Source: Chitinophagales bacterium
GTDB taxonomy: Bacteria; Bacteroidota; Bacteroidia; Chitinophagales; Chitinophagaceae
Reading direction: 5' to 3'
DNA: 64,000 nt
NCBI GenBank assembly: GCA_025353485.1
Contig: JANXQO010000007.1
Coordinates: forward strand, 1-64,000
Below are positions 1-9,485 of this stretch, one piece after another. The notes below the pieces were generated by a model, which searched no databases, was not told the DNA's origin, and worked only from the letters and a program-made list of their open reading frames with translations. Both the position numbers and the translations under genes were made by a program. Positions within the stretch are counted from its first letter, which is position 1. Each line of letters opens with the position of its first letter.

Positions 1-36
1 ATGATTAATTTTAATCCATAGCTATAATTTTATGTA

Positions 37-1449
37 ATGGAAGTAAGTACAAAGCCCTCATTAAACCTGCAGCATATTAAAACTTTTAAAACTATTGTGG
101 GTGAGCAATTTGTTTTTGTTGATGAAGAAAATCTTTATAAATATTCTCATGACGAAACCGAAAATCTTCATTACCTGCCTGAAGTTGTAATAAAACCACG
201 CACTGTTGAAGAGATTAGTGAAATATTTAAAATATGCAATCAATATAAAATACCTGTTACACCACGGGGAGCCGGCACAGGGCTTAGCGGCGGCGCTTTA
301 CCGCATTTAGGCGGCGTATTAATTTCTACAGAGCGAATGAATTCAATATTAAATATTGATGAGAGAAATTTACAGGTAACTACAGAGCCGGGAGTGATAA
401 CAGAAGTATTGCAAAACGAAGTAAAAGAAAAAGGATTGTTCTATCCACCTGATCCAAGCAGCCGTGGTTCCTGTTTTATCGGTGGTAATGTTGCAGAGAA
501 CAGTGGTGGACCAAAGGCAGTAAAATATGGCGTGGTAAAAGATTATGTTATTAATCTGGAAGTTGTTTTACCGACCGGTGAAATTATCTGGACCGGTGCA
601 AATGTTTTAAAAAATTCTACCGGTTATAATTTAACACAGTTGATAACAGGTAGTGAAGGCACATTGGGCATCATTACAAAAATTGTTTTGCGGTTAATTC
701 CTTTACCAATGTACGATCTGCTGATGCTGGTACCATTTAGAAGTTTGGAAAAAGCAAGTGAAGCAGTGAGTGCCATTTTTAGAGCAGGATATACGCCAAG
801 CGGATTAGAGTTAATGGAAATTGATGCGCTTTCAATTGTTAGCAAATTTGTTGACAGCACTGCTATCCCTGTAACAGAAGGTACTGCTGCACATTTAATA
901 ATTGAAGTGGATGGAAATCACTTGGAAACATTAATGCAGGATATGGAGGCTATCAGCGAATTACTGAACCTGTATGATTGCGGCGAAATTTATTTTGCTG
1001 ATAACGCAACACAGAAGGCAGAACTATGGAAATTGAGAAGAAGGGTAGCAGAAGCAGCAAAAATTGATGGGTATACAATTGAAGAAGATACAGTGGTACC
1101 AAGGGCTGAGCTGCCTGCATTAGTGAATGGAGTAAAAGAACTGGGAAAACAATTTGGGTTTGAATCTGTTTGCTACGGACATGCAGGTGATGGAAATTTA
1201 CACATACGTATAAAAAAAGAAGGCACAGAAAACAGCCAGGATGATCCGGAGATAATACAATCTCTCAGGGCATTATTTACGCTGGTAAAAAAACTGGGTG
1301 GTACTTTAAGTGGCGAACATGGAATAGGTTTGGTACAAAAAAGTTTTATGGATATTGTATTTGATAAAACACAACTACAATTAATGAGAGGAATAAAAAA
1401 AGTTTTTGATCCGAATAATATTTTAAATGCAGGAAAGATTTTTGATTGA
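37..1449 (+). CDS. glcD: FAD-binding oxidoreductase, glycolate oxidase subunit GlcD-like
   Basis: 470 aa ORF; PRGAGTGLSGGALP FAD-binding motif, NVAENSGGPKAVKYGVVKDYV, C-terminal GEHGIGLVQ.. typical of GlcD/D-lactate dehydrogenase family. Confidence 0.88.
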   Translation: MEVSTKPSLNLQHIKTFKTIVGEQFVFVDEENLYKYSHDETENLHYLPEVVIKPRTVEEISEIFKICNQYKIPVTPRGAGTGLSGGALPHLGGVLISTERMNSILNIDERNLQVTTEPGVITEVLQNEVKEKGLFYPPDPSSRGSCFIGGNVAENSGGPKAVKYGVVKDYVINLEVVLPTGEIIWTGANVLKNSTGYNLTQLITGSEGTLGIITKIVLRLIPLPMYDLLMLVPFRSLEKASEAVSAIFRAGYTPSGLELMEIDALSIVSKFVDSTAIPVTEGTAAHLIIEVDGNHLETLMQDMEAISELLNLYDCGEIYFADNATQKAELWKLRRRVAEAAKIDGYTIEEDTVVPRAELPALVNGVKELGKQFGFESVCYGHAGDGNLHIRIKKEGTENSQDDPEIIQSLRALFTLVKKLGGTLSGEHGIGLVQKSFMDIVFDKTQLQLMRGIKKVFDPNNILNAGKIFD

Positions 1450-1535
1450 GTAATGAATTGTCAGTGACCAGTGGCGTGCCAACTATCTTCATCATTTCAG
1501 CATCTGGTATATAGTTTTATTTTTAAAAAACCGTT

Positions 1536-2138
1536 ATGAAAACATTCAAATCTATTATGCTTGCAGCTTGCAGCTTGTTGCTTACAGCCTCTCTTCATGC
1601 GCAGGATGAAAGTGAAAAACAAAAAGGTTACGACCCCACCAATTGGTTTATTGGCGGAAGCGTTTCTTTAGGTGTTGGTAACGGCTCTTTTAATGCAGGC
1701 CTGCATCCGCATTATGGATACACTGCTGCTAAATGGATAGACTTTGCGGGTGTTGTAAATTTTGAATACCAAAGCCAGCGGGATGGTTATAACAATAAAT
1801 ACAGAACAACTGTTTACGGCCTCGGGGTTTTCACAAGAATATTCCCTGTCCATTTTCTTTTTATCCAGGCGCAGCCGGAGTATAATTTTATTGCTCAAAA
1901 ATTTATCCCTTATAATTCCGGTACTGGCAGTTTCAAAACAACCCTTCATGCCCCGAGTTTATTGGTAGGCGGCGGGTACACCACTTCACGCTCTGATAAA
2001 AATTCTTTTACTTACCTGAGCATCCTGGTAGATGTAGTAAAAAATATAAACTCTCCTTATGTAGATGGTTATGGAAATTTACTTCCAATAATAAGAGCCG
2101 GAATAAATATTGGTTTGAACAGGGGCAAAAGAAAATAG
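1536..2138 (+). CDS. Outer-membrane beta-barrel-like hypothetical protein with signal peptide
   Basis: 200 aa; signal peptide MKTFKSIMLAACSLLLTASLHAQ followed by alternating aromatic/glycine strands. Confidence 0.65.
   Translation: MKTFKSIMLAACSLLLTASLHAQDESEKQKGYDPTNWFIGGSVSLGVGNGSFNAGLHPHYGYTAAKWIDFAGVVNFEYQSQRDGYNNKYRTTVYGLGVFTRIFPVHFLFIQAQPEYNFIAQKFIPYNSGTGSFKTTLHAPSLLVGGGYTTSRSDKNSFTYLSILVDVVKNINSPYVDGYGNLLPIIRAGINIGLNRGKRK
1559..1586 (+). repeat. Heptamer tandem repeat H4: GCTTGCA GCTTGCA GCTTGTT GCTTACA, inside a signal-peptide coding region
   Basis: Four consecutive period-7 units read directly from sequence. Confidence 0.7.
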
Positions 2139-2160
2139 TTTTTTGATAAGATTAATATTA

Positions 2161-4950
2161 TTAATTTTTCAAATGATCCCAGTTGATCAAAACATTCCAA
2201 ACTAAGGGTGCATCATGTAAATTAAGAAAACGATGGAGCGGATCAAAAGTAAATGCAATCACTCTTCCCAAACCCACAGGCACATTAAAGATGGCCCCAT
2301 GACCAATGATAGTCTGTTCATTTCGCACCATCCCTGAAAGAACATAAAGAATTTCTTTTTTTGGAGTGTCTTTCGTATCAGCAACAATTTCTTTTTTTTC
2401 AGGCATGCCGAGGATAGGTCCGGTATATTTTTCTTCATCTTTAAGTGGCTTTGTTCCATATTGAAGCAGCATCATATCACGGTTATATTTTGCAACCTGC
2501 AGCAAGGGTGCATTACCTCTGAAAATTGGGAAGACTTCCGGAAATCCATACACTACAGGATTGTCTGATTTTCGCACTTTTACATTCACAATTGAACCGG
2601 GATGAAAAAGTCCTGGTGCATCTGCAGTTTGCAGATCCCTGATAATGCCGGCATTTGCAAGTATCTGCGATGAATTGTCAAGACTGATTATCACACCGCC
2701 TTCTTCTGCAAATTGGCTCAACTGCGCCATACCTGCAAAGCCGGGACCTCCGGTCATGTCATTTGTAGAATCAGGAAAACCATGTGATGGAAACGCTGCC
2801 GTTTTGGTATAAGGCATAGGACCGAATTTGCTGTCTATCTCATTGATAAAGTCGCTCACTGAACCACCAGTTCGTGGAACCAATATCACATCAAATTTTT
2901 TTCGCAATCCTCCAATTTTCAAATCATCTTTATTGATAGAAGTAAAGGGTATTCCCATCTGTTCAAAAGTATATCTTGCCCAGCCTTCATCCTGTGTGCT
3001 ATACCAGGTATGGTAAATAGCAACCCTGGGTAAGTTTACAGTGTGTTGTTTTGCGGAAGAAATATTTTTAGTTGCCTGTAGATCAAGCCCAAATTTTTGT
3101 GATAATTTCTTTGCCAATTCTTCCGTAATTCCTATAAATAAAACAGACCCCGCTGCTACACTATCTTTTGTTCCGTCAACATTTATTTTTGCATCCAGTA
3201 CTGTTACAGTTACATTTTTATTTTCTGATTGTAACCAATACAATGCAGGCAATAAAAAATTTTGTGCTTTATAATTGAGCATATAGTTTGAACCAGCGCC
3301 TTTTATTTGCCCTTCATATTTTACATCATCAGTTAATAGTTTAAGACTGGCTTTGGAATACTTTACACTATCTTCTGCCCGCACATCCACCCCATATAAA
3401 TAACCGAGAGTCCATGCTATGTCATCATAAGGAGGGAACTTGGCATCTTTAGAAAAATTCTGTTTTGTCAATAGTGATACAGCCAAATTCCGGTATGGCT
3501 GATCCAGCAATACCACATAGGTAATTTTATTTTTCCCTGAATCAACATAATGTATTTCGATATTCTGTTTACGTAATTGATTAATGAGATAAGCAGCCAT
3601 TGCAGGATCATGTTGTTCAGCAGGAATAACAAATGCACGCAGCTTATCTTCTTTTCCTCTTCTAATATTGTTCAATCCTTTTTGATAAAAATTGCGCAAC
3701 AAAACTTTTGCATTATCTGATGTGTAAGAAAGCGAAGCAAGTACACCCGCTTCCATGTAGTTGATGTTATTGCGTGATGACCAGTTCACCAATTGTGTTG
3801 CAGGATCGGGACGGTACCATTCTTTATTGGTAGCTGCATCACCGGCATACTTCATATCAGAAAGATCACGCAGGTATGTATTTGCACCGGCGTTGCCGAA
3901 GGTTTCATAAAAGCGGCCAATAGAGTTGTGATTATTGGCAACCCAAATGCCATAGCCGGGATACCAGCCGTCATAGAAGGCCCATGTAAATGCACCGGGT
4001 AAACCCTGGGCAGCCAATGCAGTAATATCATGGTTAGCCATAATCTGCCATTCGCCAATTGTTATCGGGTCAATGGTTTCGTTGTAAGGGCCGGTACCTG
4101 TTGACATATAAATTAAAGGCACTGATTCATGCAAATCGAGCATAACTGTTGGGTGCCAATCGTAATAAATATTGAATATTGTTTTTGTAAGTTGTTGCGA
4201 CACCTGTATGCCATCGCGGTTGTTATCGTGAAATACATATTTGCCCCAGTAGGGTGGTGAATAACGAAAGCCATCATCAAAATTTGTTCTTGCTTTTGAA
4301 TAGCGGTAGTACCAGTCAACCTGTTTATCACGGCCATCAGGCTCTGAGACCGGGTTGATGATGACAATTATATTTTCACGGATTTTTTTAATATCATCTG
4401 TATTGTCTGTGATAAGGCGGTATGCCAGTTCCATAAGCATTTCAGGCGAGCCCATTTCTGTTGAGTGCAATCCTCCGTTCAAATAAAAAACGGGTTTTGC
4501 ATTGTTTATGATCGGGTTCATATCTGCTGTGCCCACCTTCCTTGGATCAGCCAAAAGCGCTAATTGATTTTTGAAAAACTCCGGCCGTTTCATTGCGTCT
4601 TCATTCCCTATCATCACCAGGTTTATGGCACGTCCTTCTTCTGTTGTACCAACCTGGCGAATAGATATCAGTGATGAAGACGCTGCCAGTTTTTTATAAT
4701 AATTATATATCTCTGTGGTGTGGTGCATTACTCCCGGTGCACCGATGATAGTTCCAAAAAATTTTTGTGGAGAAGGAATTTGTGGATCAGTAACAAGATT
4801 AAGAACAGAAGAAGGAAGAAATCTTTTGTCAGTTGTGTACTCTTTTATTTTTTGATTATAGGGTTCATCAATTTGTTGCGCATTCAATATCCCTGTAAAC
4901 AATACAAATAACAAAGAGAGAACACAATGCTGATGTCTGTTGAATAACAT
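2161..4950 (-). CDS. M14 family zinc carboxypeptidase, secreted
   Basis: 929 aa; signal peptide; NGGLHSTEMGSPEMLMELAYRL (HxxE Zn ligands), NPVSEPDGRD, DLHES motif. Confidence 0.85.
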   Translation of the reverse strand: MLFNRHQHCVLSLLFVLFTGILNAQQIDEPYNQKIKEYTTDKRFLPSSVLNLVTDPQIPSPQKFFGTIIGAPGVMHHTTEIYNYYKKLAASSSLISIRQVGTTEEGRAINLVMIGNEDAMKRPEFFKNQLALLADPRKVGTADMNPIINNAKPVFYLNGGLHSTEMGSPEMLMELAYRLITDNTDDIKKIRENIIVIINPVSEPDGRDKQVDWYYRYSKARTNFDDGFRYSPPYWGKYVFHDNNRDGIQVSQQLTKTIFNIYYDWHPTVMLDLHESVPLIYMSTGTGPYNETIDPITIGEWQIMANHDITALAAQGLPGAFTWAFYDGWYPGYGIWVANNHNSIGRFYETFGNAGANTYLRDLSDMKYAGDAATNKEWYRPDPATQLVNWSSRNNINYMEAGVLASLSYTSDNAKVLLRNFYQKGLNNIRRGKEDKLRAFVIPAEQHDPAMAAYLINQLRKQNIEIHYVDSGKNKITYVVLLDQPYRNLAVSLLTKQNFSKDAKFPPYDDIAWTLGYLYGVDVRAEDSVKYSKASLKLLTDDVKYEGQIKGAGSNYMLNYKAQNFLLPALYWLQSENKNVTVTVLDAKINVDGTKDSVAAGSVLFIGITEELAKKLSQKFGLDLQATKNISSAKQHTVNLPRVAIYHTWYSTQDEGWARYTFEQMGIPFTSINKDDLKIGGLRKKFDVILVPRTGGSVSDFINEIDSKFGPMPYTKTAAFPSHGFPDSTNDMTGGPGFAGMAQLSQFAEEGGVIISLDNSSQILANAGIIRDLQTADAPGLFHPGSIVNVKVRKSDNPVVYGFPEVFPIFRGNAPLLQVAKYNRDMMLLQYGTKPLKDEEKYTGPILGMPEKKEIVADTKDTPKKEILYVLSGMVRNEQTIIGHGAIFNVPVGLGRVIAFTFDPLHRFLNLHDAPLVWNVLINWDHLKN

Positions 4951-5001
4951 AAAATTTAGTTTTAGTAATACAGCCTAAAGTAACGAATAAGTTATTTTAT
5001 C
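4939..5001 (+). repeat. Direct repeat copy A (M14 peptidase start codon and upstream region)
   Basis: gttgaataacataaaatttagttttagtaatacagcctaaagtaacgaataagttattttat.. matches 5339..5400 with few mismatches and one indel. Confidence 0.9.
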
Positions 5002-5033
5002 TTTTTTATTAATTGTTCTCCAATTCCTGTAGC

Positions 5034-5158
5034 GTTGTGTAATGTCATTAAGTTAACATAAACCAAGAAGGTTTTATAATTCTTTCTCAATTTAAAATCG
5101 TGAAAAAAACCTTCTTGGTTTTGTATCGTATATTCTTAACTTAATGACATTGCCCAAC
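5034..5158. repeat. MITE-like element with perfect 16-bp inverted repeat AATGTCATTAAGTTAA/TTAACTTAATGACATT and inner 15-bp inverted repeat AACCAAGAAGGTTTT/AAAACCTTCTTGGTT
   Basis: 5041-5056 with 5136-5151; 5061-5075 with 5106-5120. Confidence 0.8.
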
Positions 5159-5329
5159 GGGGTCTTCTTTTAAATACTAAACTTAAAAATAATTTCCAGG
5201 AAACCCTGTTGTTGAAAAGAATTAGGTTCATCACAATCTATATTAAACTGCATTTATAGACTATTACATGCCGGGGTGCCACAGAAGCAATTATGTAATT
5301 CAAAAGTTTTTTGCGGTGAAGACCCCGGC
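5158..5329. repeat. Second inverted-repeat element, CGGGGTCTTC/GAAGACCCCG, with a competing GCCGGGGT/ACCCCGGC pairing
   Basis: 5158-5167 with 5318-5327; 5270-5277 with 5322-5329. Confidence 0.65.
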
Positions 5330-5338
5330 TGGAAATAA

Positions 5339-5400
5339 GTTGAATAGCATAATATTTAGTTTTAGTAACACAACCTAAAGTAACGAATAGTTATTTTATT
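5339..5400 (+). repeat. Direct repeat copy B of the M14 peptidase 5' region
   Basis: gttgaatagcataatatttagttttagtaacacaacctaaagtaacgaatagttattttat. Confidence 0.9.
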
Positions 5401-5433
5401 TTTTTTAGTCTGTCTGACTTGTTCCACGTAAGT

Positions 5434-6003
5434 TCAGCCTAATATTTTTGACATGAAGTCTGAATGCAGGCTAATTTTCATAAAAGCAGTTAAGCCTAAA
5501 ATGATCCCGACCAAACTTACTGTAGCGGCAAAATAAAGAAGCCATTTCTTTTGTGTGAGAGAACTAATGCCTAACATAGCAATTGAAATAGTTAGCAATG
5601 CTTCGGTCATGTCAAATTGATCATCAAAAAGATTTGTGTCATCATATTCTTTTTGATAACCTTCTGCCTGGGCTTTTATTTCTGTCTTTTCTTTTTCATA
5701 ACGGGAAATTTTCTCTTCATATTTTTTTATTATCTCATTGCTTTCCGGAGTGTTTTGCAATTTTAATAGTTCAACTGAATTTTCTGCAATAGCCTGTTTT
5801 GTACTTTTTGCCTGGAAATAAGACCAGGCATCAATTGCATGAGCCTGCGCCTGGGACATTGCCTGTACAATATTGCCATCCTTAACATTGCACAGCGCCA
5901 TAAATGTTGCGGTTATGGCTACCAGCAGTGCGACCATAGAATTGATCTTACTTTTGCCTGCTTCTTCAATTGGTTGTTGTATTGTTTCGCTTATGTCGGA
6001 CAT
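5434..6003 (-). CDS. DUF4337-like membrane protein
   Basis: 189 aa; N-terminal TM with ALCNVKDGNIVQAMSQAQAHAIDAWSYFQAKSTKQ, coiled coil, two C-terminal TMs. Confidence 0.7.
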   Translation of the reverse strand: MSDISETIQQPIEEAGKSKINSMVALLVAITATFMALCNVKDGNIVQAMSQAQAHAIDAWSYFQAKSTKQAIAENSVELLKLQNTPESNEIIKKYEEKISRYEKEKTEIKAQAEGYQKEYDDTNLFDDQFDMTEALLTISIAMLGISSLTQKKWLLYFAATVSLVGIILGLTAFMKISLHSDFMSKILG

Positions 6004-6064
6004 AATTTTTTATTAAGTTTAGAGAATTTTAGATTTTTGAAAAACGCAAAGGAAGTATTAGGAT

Positions 6065-6745
6065 TTATATAAACGTTGCTTCTCTTGTTAATACAGAAGA
6101 ACTCAAATACAGATCATGAATAAATAAATTTCGAATTTTATCAACAACTTCTTTTCTATTTACCGTTGCTGCATTCCTTCTGGAATTTAAGTAGTTTTCT
6201 CTTGATATTTTTTCTGTTAGCTCTCCAACTGTTTTTAAGTTGATTTCTTTTGCAACCTTATTAGCGACTTTATTACCTACAATCATAAACATAATTCCAA
6301 TTAGACCGAGTTGCCAATTGAAATAAAGTCCGATAAGTGAAGTAAGAAAAATTAAGACAAAACTGAATGTTACCCAATGCTTAGGTCTAAGTATTTTAAA
6401 TGAAAAGCCTAAATAATTTTCTACTTCCTTTATCTTTTTTCTTCGAAGGTATCTTGGAAATATAGTTTTTAAATCTGTGTCAATGTTTATCGAGTCATGA
6501 TTTATACGCTGTGTTTCACATATGGCATTACGAAGCTTATAAAATGCTTGTTGTGTCGTACAATCTTCTACATTTTCCAATTCAATTTTATCTACTATTA
6601 TATCACAGAGTTCACCAAATGTTTTTACATCTTTAAGCTCTTCTTTTCCAAAATGAATTTGAAATGACTTTTCAACTTTTCTTAAAACATCATCTATGTC
6701 GAGACTATCGACATTTTTTAATTTTATCGTGTCTGCATTTGTCAT
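6065..6745 (-). CDS. Hypothetical membrane protein with ACP-like N-terminal segment
   Basis: 226 aa; DSLDIDDVLRKVEKSFQIHFGKEELKDVKTFGELCDII followed by two TM segments. Confidence 0.55.
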   Translation of the reverse strand: MTNADTIKLKNVDSLDIDDVLRKVEKSFQIHFGKEELKDVKTFGELCDIIVDKIELENVEDCTTQQAFYKLRNAICETQRINHDSINIDTDLKTIFPRYLRRKKIKEVENYLGFSFKILRPKHWVTFSFVLIFLTSLIGLYFNWQLGLIGIMFMIVGNKVANKVAKEINLKTVGELTEKISRENYLNSRRNAATVNRKEVVDKIRNLFIHDLYLSSSVLTREATFI

Positions 6746-6781
6746 AATATTATTTTTGTGAATTGTAATTTACCAAACATT

Positions 6782-7318
6782 CTATAAATACATTTCCAAC
6801 TCTTTCGGTTCATTAATTATCGTCATCCTCTCCACAACCGTATCGTATAAAAATTTTTCTTCTTCCAGTTTTTTCATGTGGGCAATAAGATGATCATAAA
6901 ATCCATCACTGTTTAACACAAATATTTTTTTATCATGAATACTTAACTGGTTCCATGTAAGCATTTCAAAAAATTCATCAAGTGTTCCATAGCCGCCGGG
7001 TAAGATCAGTGCGGCATCACACTTTTCGTACAGCAATGCTTTGCGTACATGCATATCTGCAACTTCATGTAGTTCTGTTAATCCAAGATGCTGATGTTCC
7101 CATTCAACCAAAACCTTTGGCATTACACCAATTACTTTTCCATTTTTTTCAAGCGCTGCATTGGCAACCGCACCCATAATTCCTTTTGTACTTCCGCCAT
7201 ACACAAGCGTAATATTTTTTTGTGCAAGAATATACCCGAGTTGTTTTGCATGCTGAACATACAAAGGATTAACACCGCTTTTTGATCCGCAAAAAACGGC
7301 TAAAGATTTAATTGACAT
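6782..7318 (-). CDS. TIGR00730 / LOG family protein (cytokinin riboside 5'-monophosphate phosphoribohydrolase-like)
   Basis: 178 aa; VYGGSTKGIMGAVA and LPGGYGTLDEFFEMLTW (PGGxGTxxE) motif. Confidence 0.9.
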   Translation of the reverse strand: MSIKSLAVFCGSKSGVNPLYVQHAKQLGYILAQKNITLVYGGSTKGIMGAVANAALEKNGKVIGVMPKVLVEWEHQHLGLTELHEVADMHVRKALLYEKCDAALILPGGYGTLDEFFEMLTWNQLSIHDKKIFVLNSDGFYDHLIAHMKKLEEEKFLYDTVVERMTIINEPKELEMYL

Positions 7319-7374
7319 AATTTTATTTATCTTGTTTTTTTATCCAATATAGTATTCAAAAGTAATTAGATAAT

Positions 7375-8865
7375 ATGTCTCCATTAATGCTGTTCTCTTT
7401 TGTGATCGGTTATTTTGTTATCCTTCTTATTGTAGCCAACCGCACTTCCCGTAATTCAAATAATGAAAGTTTTTTTATTGGTAACAGAAGCTCTAACTGG
7501 ATGCTTGTTGCATTCGGAATGATAGGTACTTCACTAAGCGGCGTTACGTTTGTAAGTGTGCCTGGCGCTGTAGGAAAAGAATCATTCGCATACTTCCAGA
7601 TAACGATCGGTTATTTGATAGGGTATGCAGTAATTGCTTATGTATTGCTCCCGATATATTACAGGCTTAATGTTACTTCCATTTATAATTATTTAAGTAC
7701 AAGGTTTGGATTCAGATCTTACAAAACCGGTTCTGCATTTTTTATTCTATCCAGAACATTAGGGGCAACTGCGAGGCTATACCTGGTGGTGGAAATATTG
7801 CAATACTCAATCCTGGAATCTTTTCATGTTCCATTTTGGCTAACAACGGTTATTATTTTAATCATGATATTATTATACACTTACAAGGGTGGCGTAAAAA
7901 CAATAGTGTGGACAGATACTTTACAAACAACATGTATGCTTGCAGGGTTAATAATTTGCGTTGTTTTTATTTTAAATAAAATGGGATTAAGCTTTACTGA
8001 CAGCCTTGGGCAGATGAGAGAAAAAGGTTACAGCAAAATATTTTTCACTGATATTAACAGTAAATTATTTTTTGTAAAACAAATTGTAGCTGGTGCATTT
8101 ATTACCATTACTATGACCGGTATGGACCAGGAAATGATGCAAAAAAATCTTTCAGTAAAAACGTTAGGGAATTCTAAAAAAAATGTTCTTACCCTTTCTG
8201 TGATACTTGCTATTGTGCTAATGCTTTTTTTATTTTTAGGAGGTCTTTTATATCTCTACGCCGGTGAACAAAATGTAACTGTAACAGGCGATAAATTATT
8301 CCCCGAGATCGCACTGCATCATATGCCACCATTGATCTCTGTGATCTTTATTATAGCATTGATCTCTGCTTTGTTTCCCAGCGCTGATGGAGCGATCACG
8401 GCATTAACATCATCCTTTTGTATTGATATTCTTGGTATGAAAAGAAGAGAGGACTGGACTGAGCCGGAAAAGAAAAAAGTAAGACAAAGAATTCATCTTA
8501 CGGTTGCCTTTATATTTCTTGTATTTGTTATGATATTTAAATGGGTAAATGATCCGAGTATGATTGGTGTAATTCTAAAGGTGGCTGCCTATACCTATGG
8601 CCCATTGCTGGGTTTATTTTCTTTTGGAATACTTACCAAAAGAAAAGTAATTGACAAACTTGTTCCGGTTGTTTGTGTTCTTGCTCCGGTAATTTGTTTT
8701 TTTCTCGATAAGTTTCAAAAAGATATTTTTGGAAACTACCAGATAGGATTAGAATTGCTTATCATTAATGGGTTTCTTACGTTTATGGGTTTGTTATTTA
8801 TCTCAAAACCGGTTGCTGTTTCCGCCGAAGTAAAATCCCTATTGCACGATGGAACTGATAAATAA
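7375..8865 (+). CDS. Sodium:solute symporter (SSS family)
   Basis: 496 aa, ~13 hydrophobic segments, SSS-like GMIGTSLSGVTFVSVPG and TGMDQEMMQKNLSVK. Confidence 0.88.
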   Translation: MSPLMLFSFVIGYFVILLIVANRTSRNSNNESFFIGNRSSNWMLVAFGMIGTSLSGVTFVSVPGAVGKESFAYFQITIGYLIGYAVIAYVLLPIYYRLNVTSIYNYLSTRFGFRSYKTGSAFFILSRTLGATARLYLVVEILQYSILESFHVPFWLTTVIILIMILLYTYKGGVKTIVWTDTLQTTCMLAGLIICVVFILNKMGLSFTDSLGQMREKGYSKIFFTDINSKLFFVKQIVAGAFITITMTGMDQEMMQKNLSVKTLGNSKKNVLTLSVILAIVLMLFLFLGGLLYLYAGEQNVTVTGDKLFPEIALHHMPPLISVIFIIALISALFPSADGAITALTSSFCIDILGMKRREDWTEPEKKKVRQRIHLTVAFIFLVFVMIFKWVNDPSMIGVILKVAAYTYGPLLGLFSFGILTKRKVIDKLVPVVCVLAPVICFFLDKFQKDIFGNYQIGLELLIINGFLTFMGLLFISKPVAVSAEVKSLLHDGTDK

Positions 8866-9484
8866 AAGAGCAGAAGAATACGCACAAAACTTTTCTTCAA
8901 AAGAAGATGTGTTGCTGGCAGAGATAGCAGCATACACTAACCAACACCTGCATGCGCAAATGTTGAGCGGCCATGTGCAGGGCAAAATATTAGAAACAAT
9001 AAGCTGCCTGTTACAACCAAAAAAAATTTTAGAGATAGGAACCTTTACGGGTTACAGCACATTGTGTCTTGCAAAAGGTTTACAAAAGGATGGACAATTA
9101 CATACAATAGAATTAAGAGAGGAAGATGCAAAAACAGCAAAGGATTTTTTTAGCAATTCTTTACATAATAAAAAAATAGTTTTACACGTTGGCAATGCAT
9201 TAAATATCATTTCAACATTAGATGAAGAGTGGGATATTGTTTTTATTGATGCAGATAAAACAGGCTATATTGATTATTACGAATTAACTTTGCCGCACAT
9301 AAAACAAAATGGATTAATAATAGCGGATAATGTGTTGTTTCACGGCGATGTTTTAGAAGAAAATATTAAAGGCAAAAATGCAAAAGCAATTCATGCATTT
9401 AATGCGCATGTGGCAAAGGATAAAAGAGTGGAGCAGGTGATGCTCACCGTGAGAGACGGATTAATGCTGATTAGAAAATTATAA
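8849..9484 (+). CDS. Class I SAM-dependent O-methyltransferase
   Basis: 211 aa; KILEIGTFTGYSTLCLAKGL, VFIDADKTGYIDYYE, ADNVLFHG; overlaps the symporter 3' end by 17 nt. Confidence 0.92.
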   Translation: MELINKRAEEYAQNFSSKEDVLLAEIAAYTNQHLHAQMLSGHVQGKILETISCLLQPKKILEIGTFTGYSTLCLAKGLQKDGQLHTIELREEDAKTAKDFFSNSLHNKKIVLHVGNALNIISTLDEEWDIVFIDADKTGYIDYYELTLPHIKQNGLIIADNVLFHGDVLEENIKGKNAKAIHAFNAHVAKDKRVEQVMLTVRDGLMLIRKL

Positions 9485-9485
9485 T

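Noticed and set aside
1462-1475. CAGTGAC CAGTGGC heptamer after the glcD stop
   Set aside because: Only two units; fits the pattern but is too short to call alone, so used only as weak support.
5152-5345. Possible attC site (GCCCAAC..GTTGAAT) in the M14 upstream insert
   Set aside because: GCCCAAC and GTTGAAT match R-box consensus loosely, but the box-to-stem spacing is wrong and the elements are better described as inverted-repeat elements.
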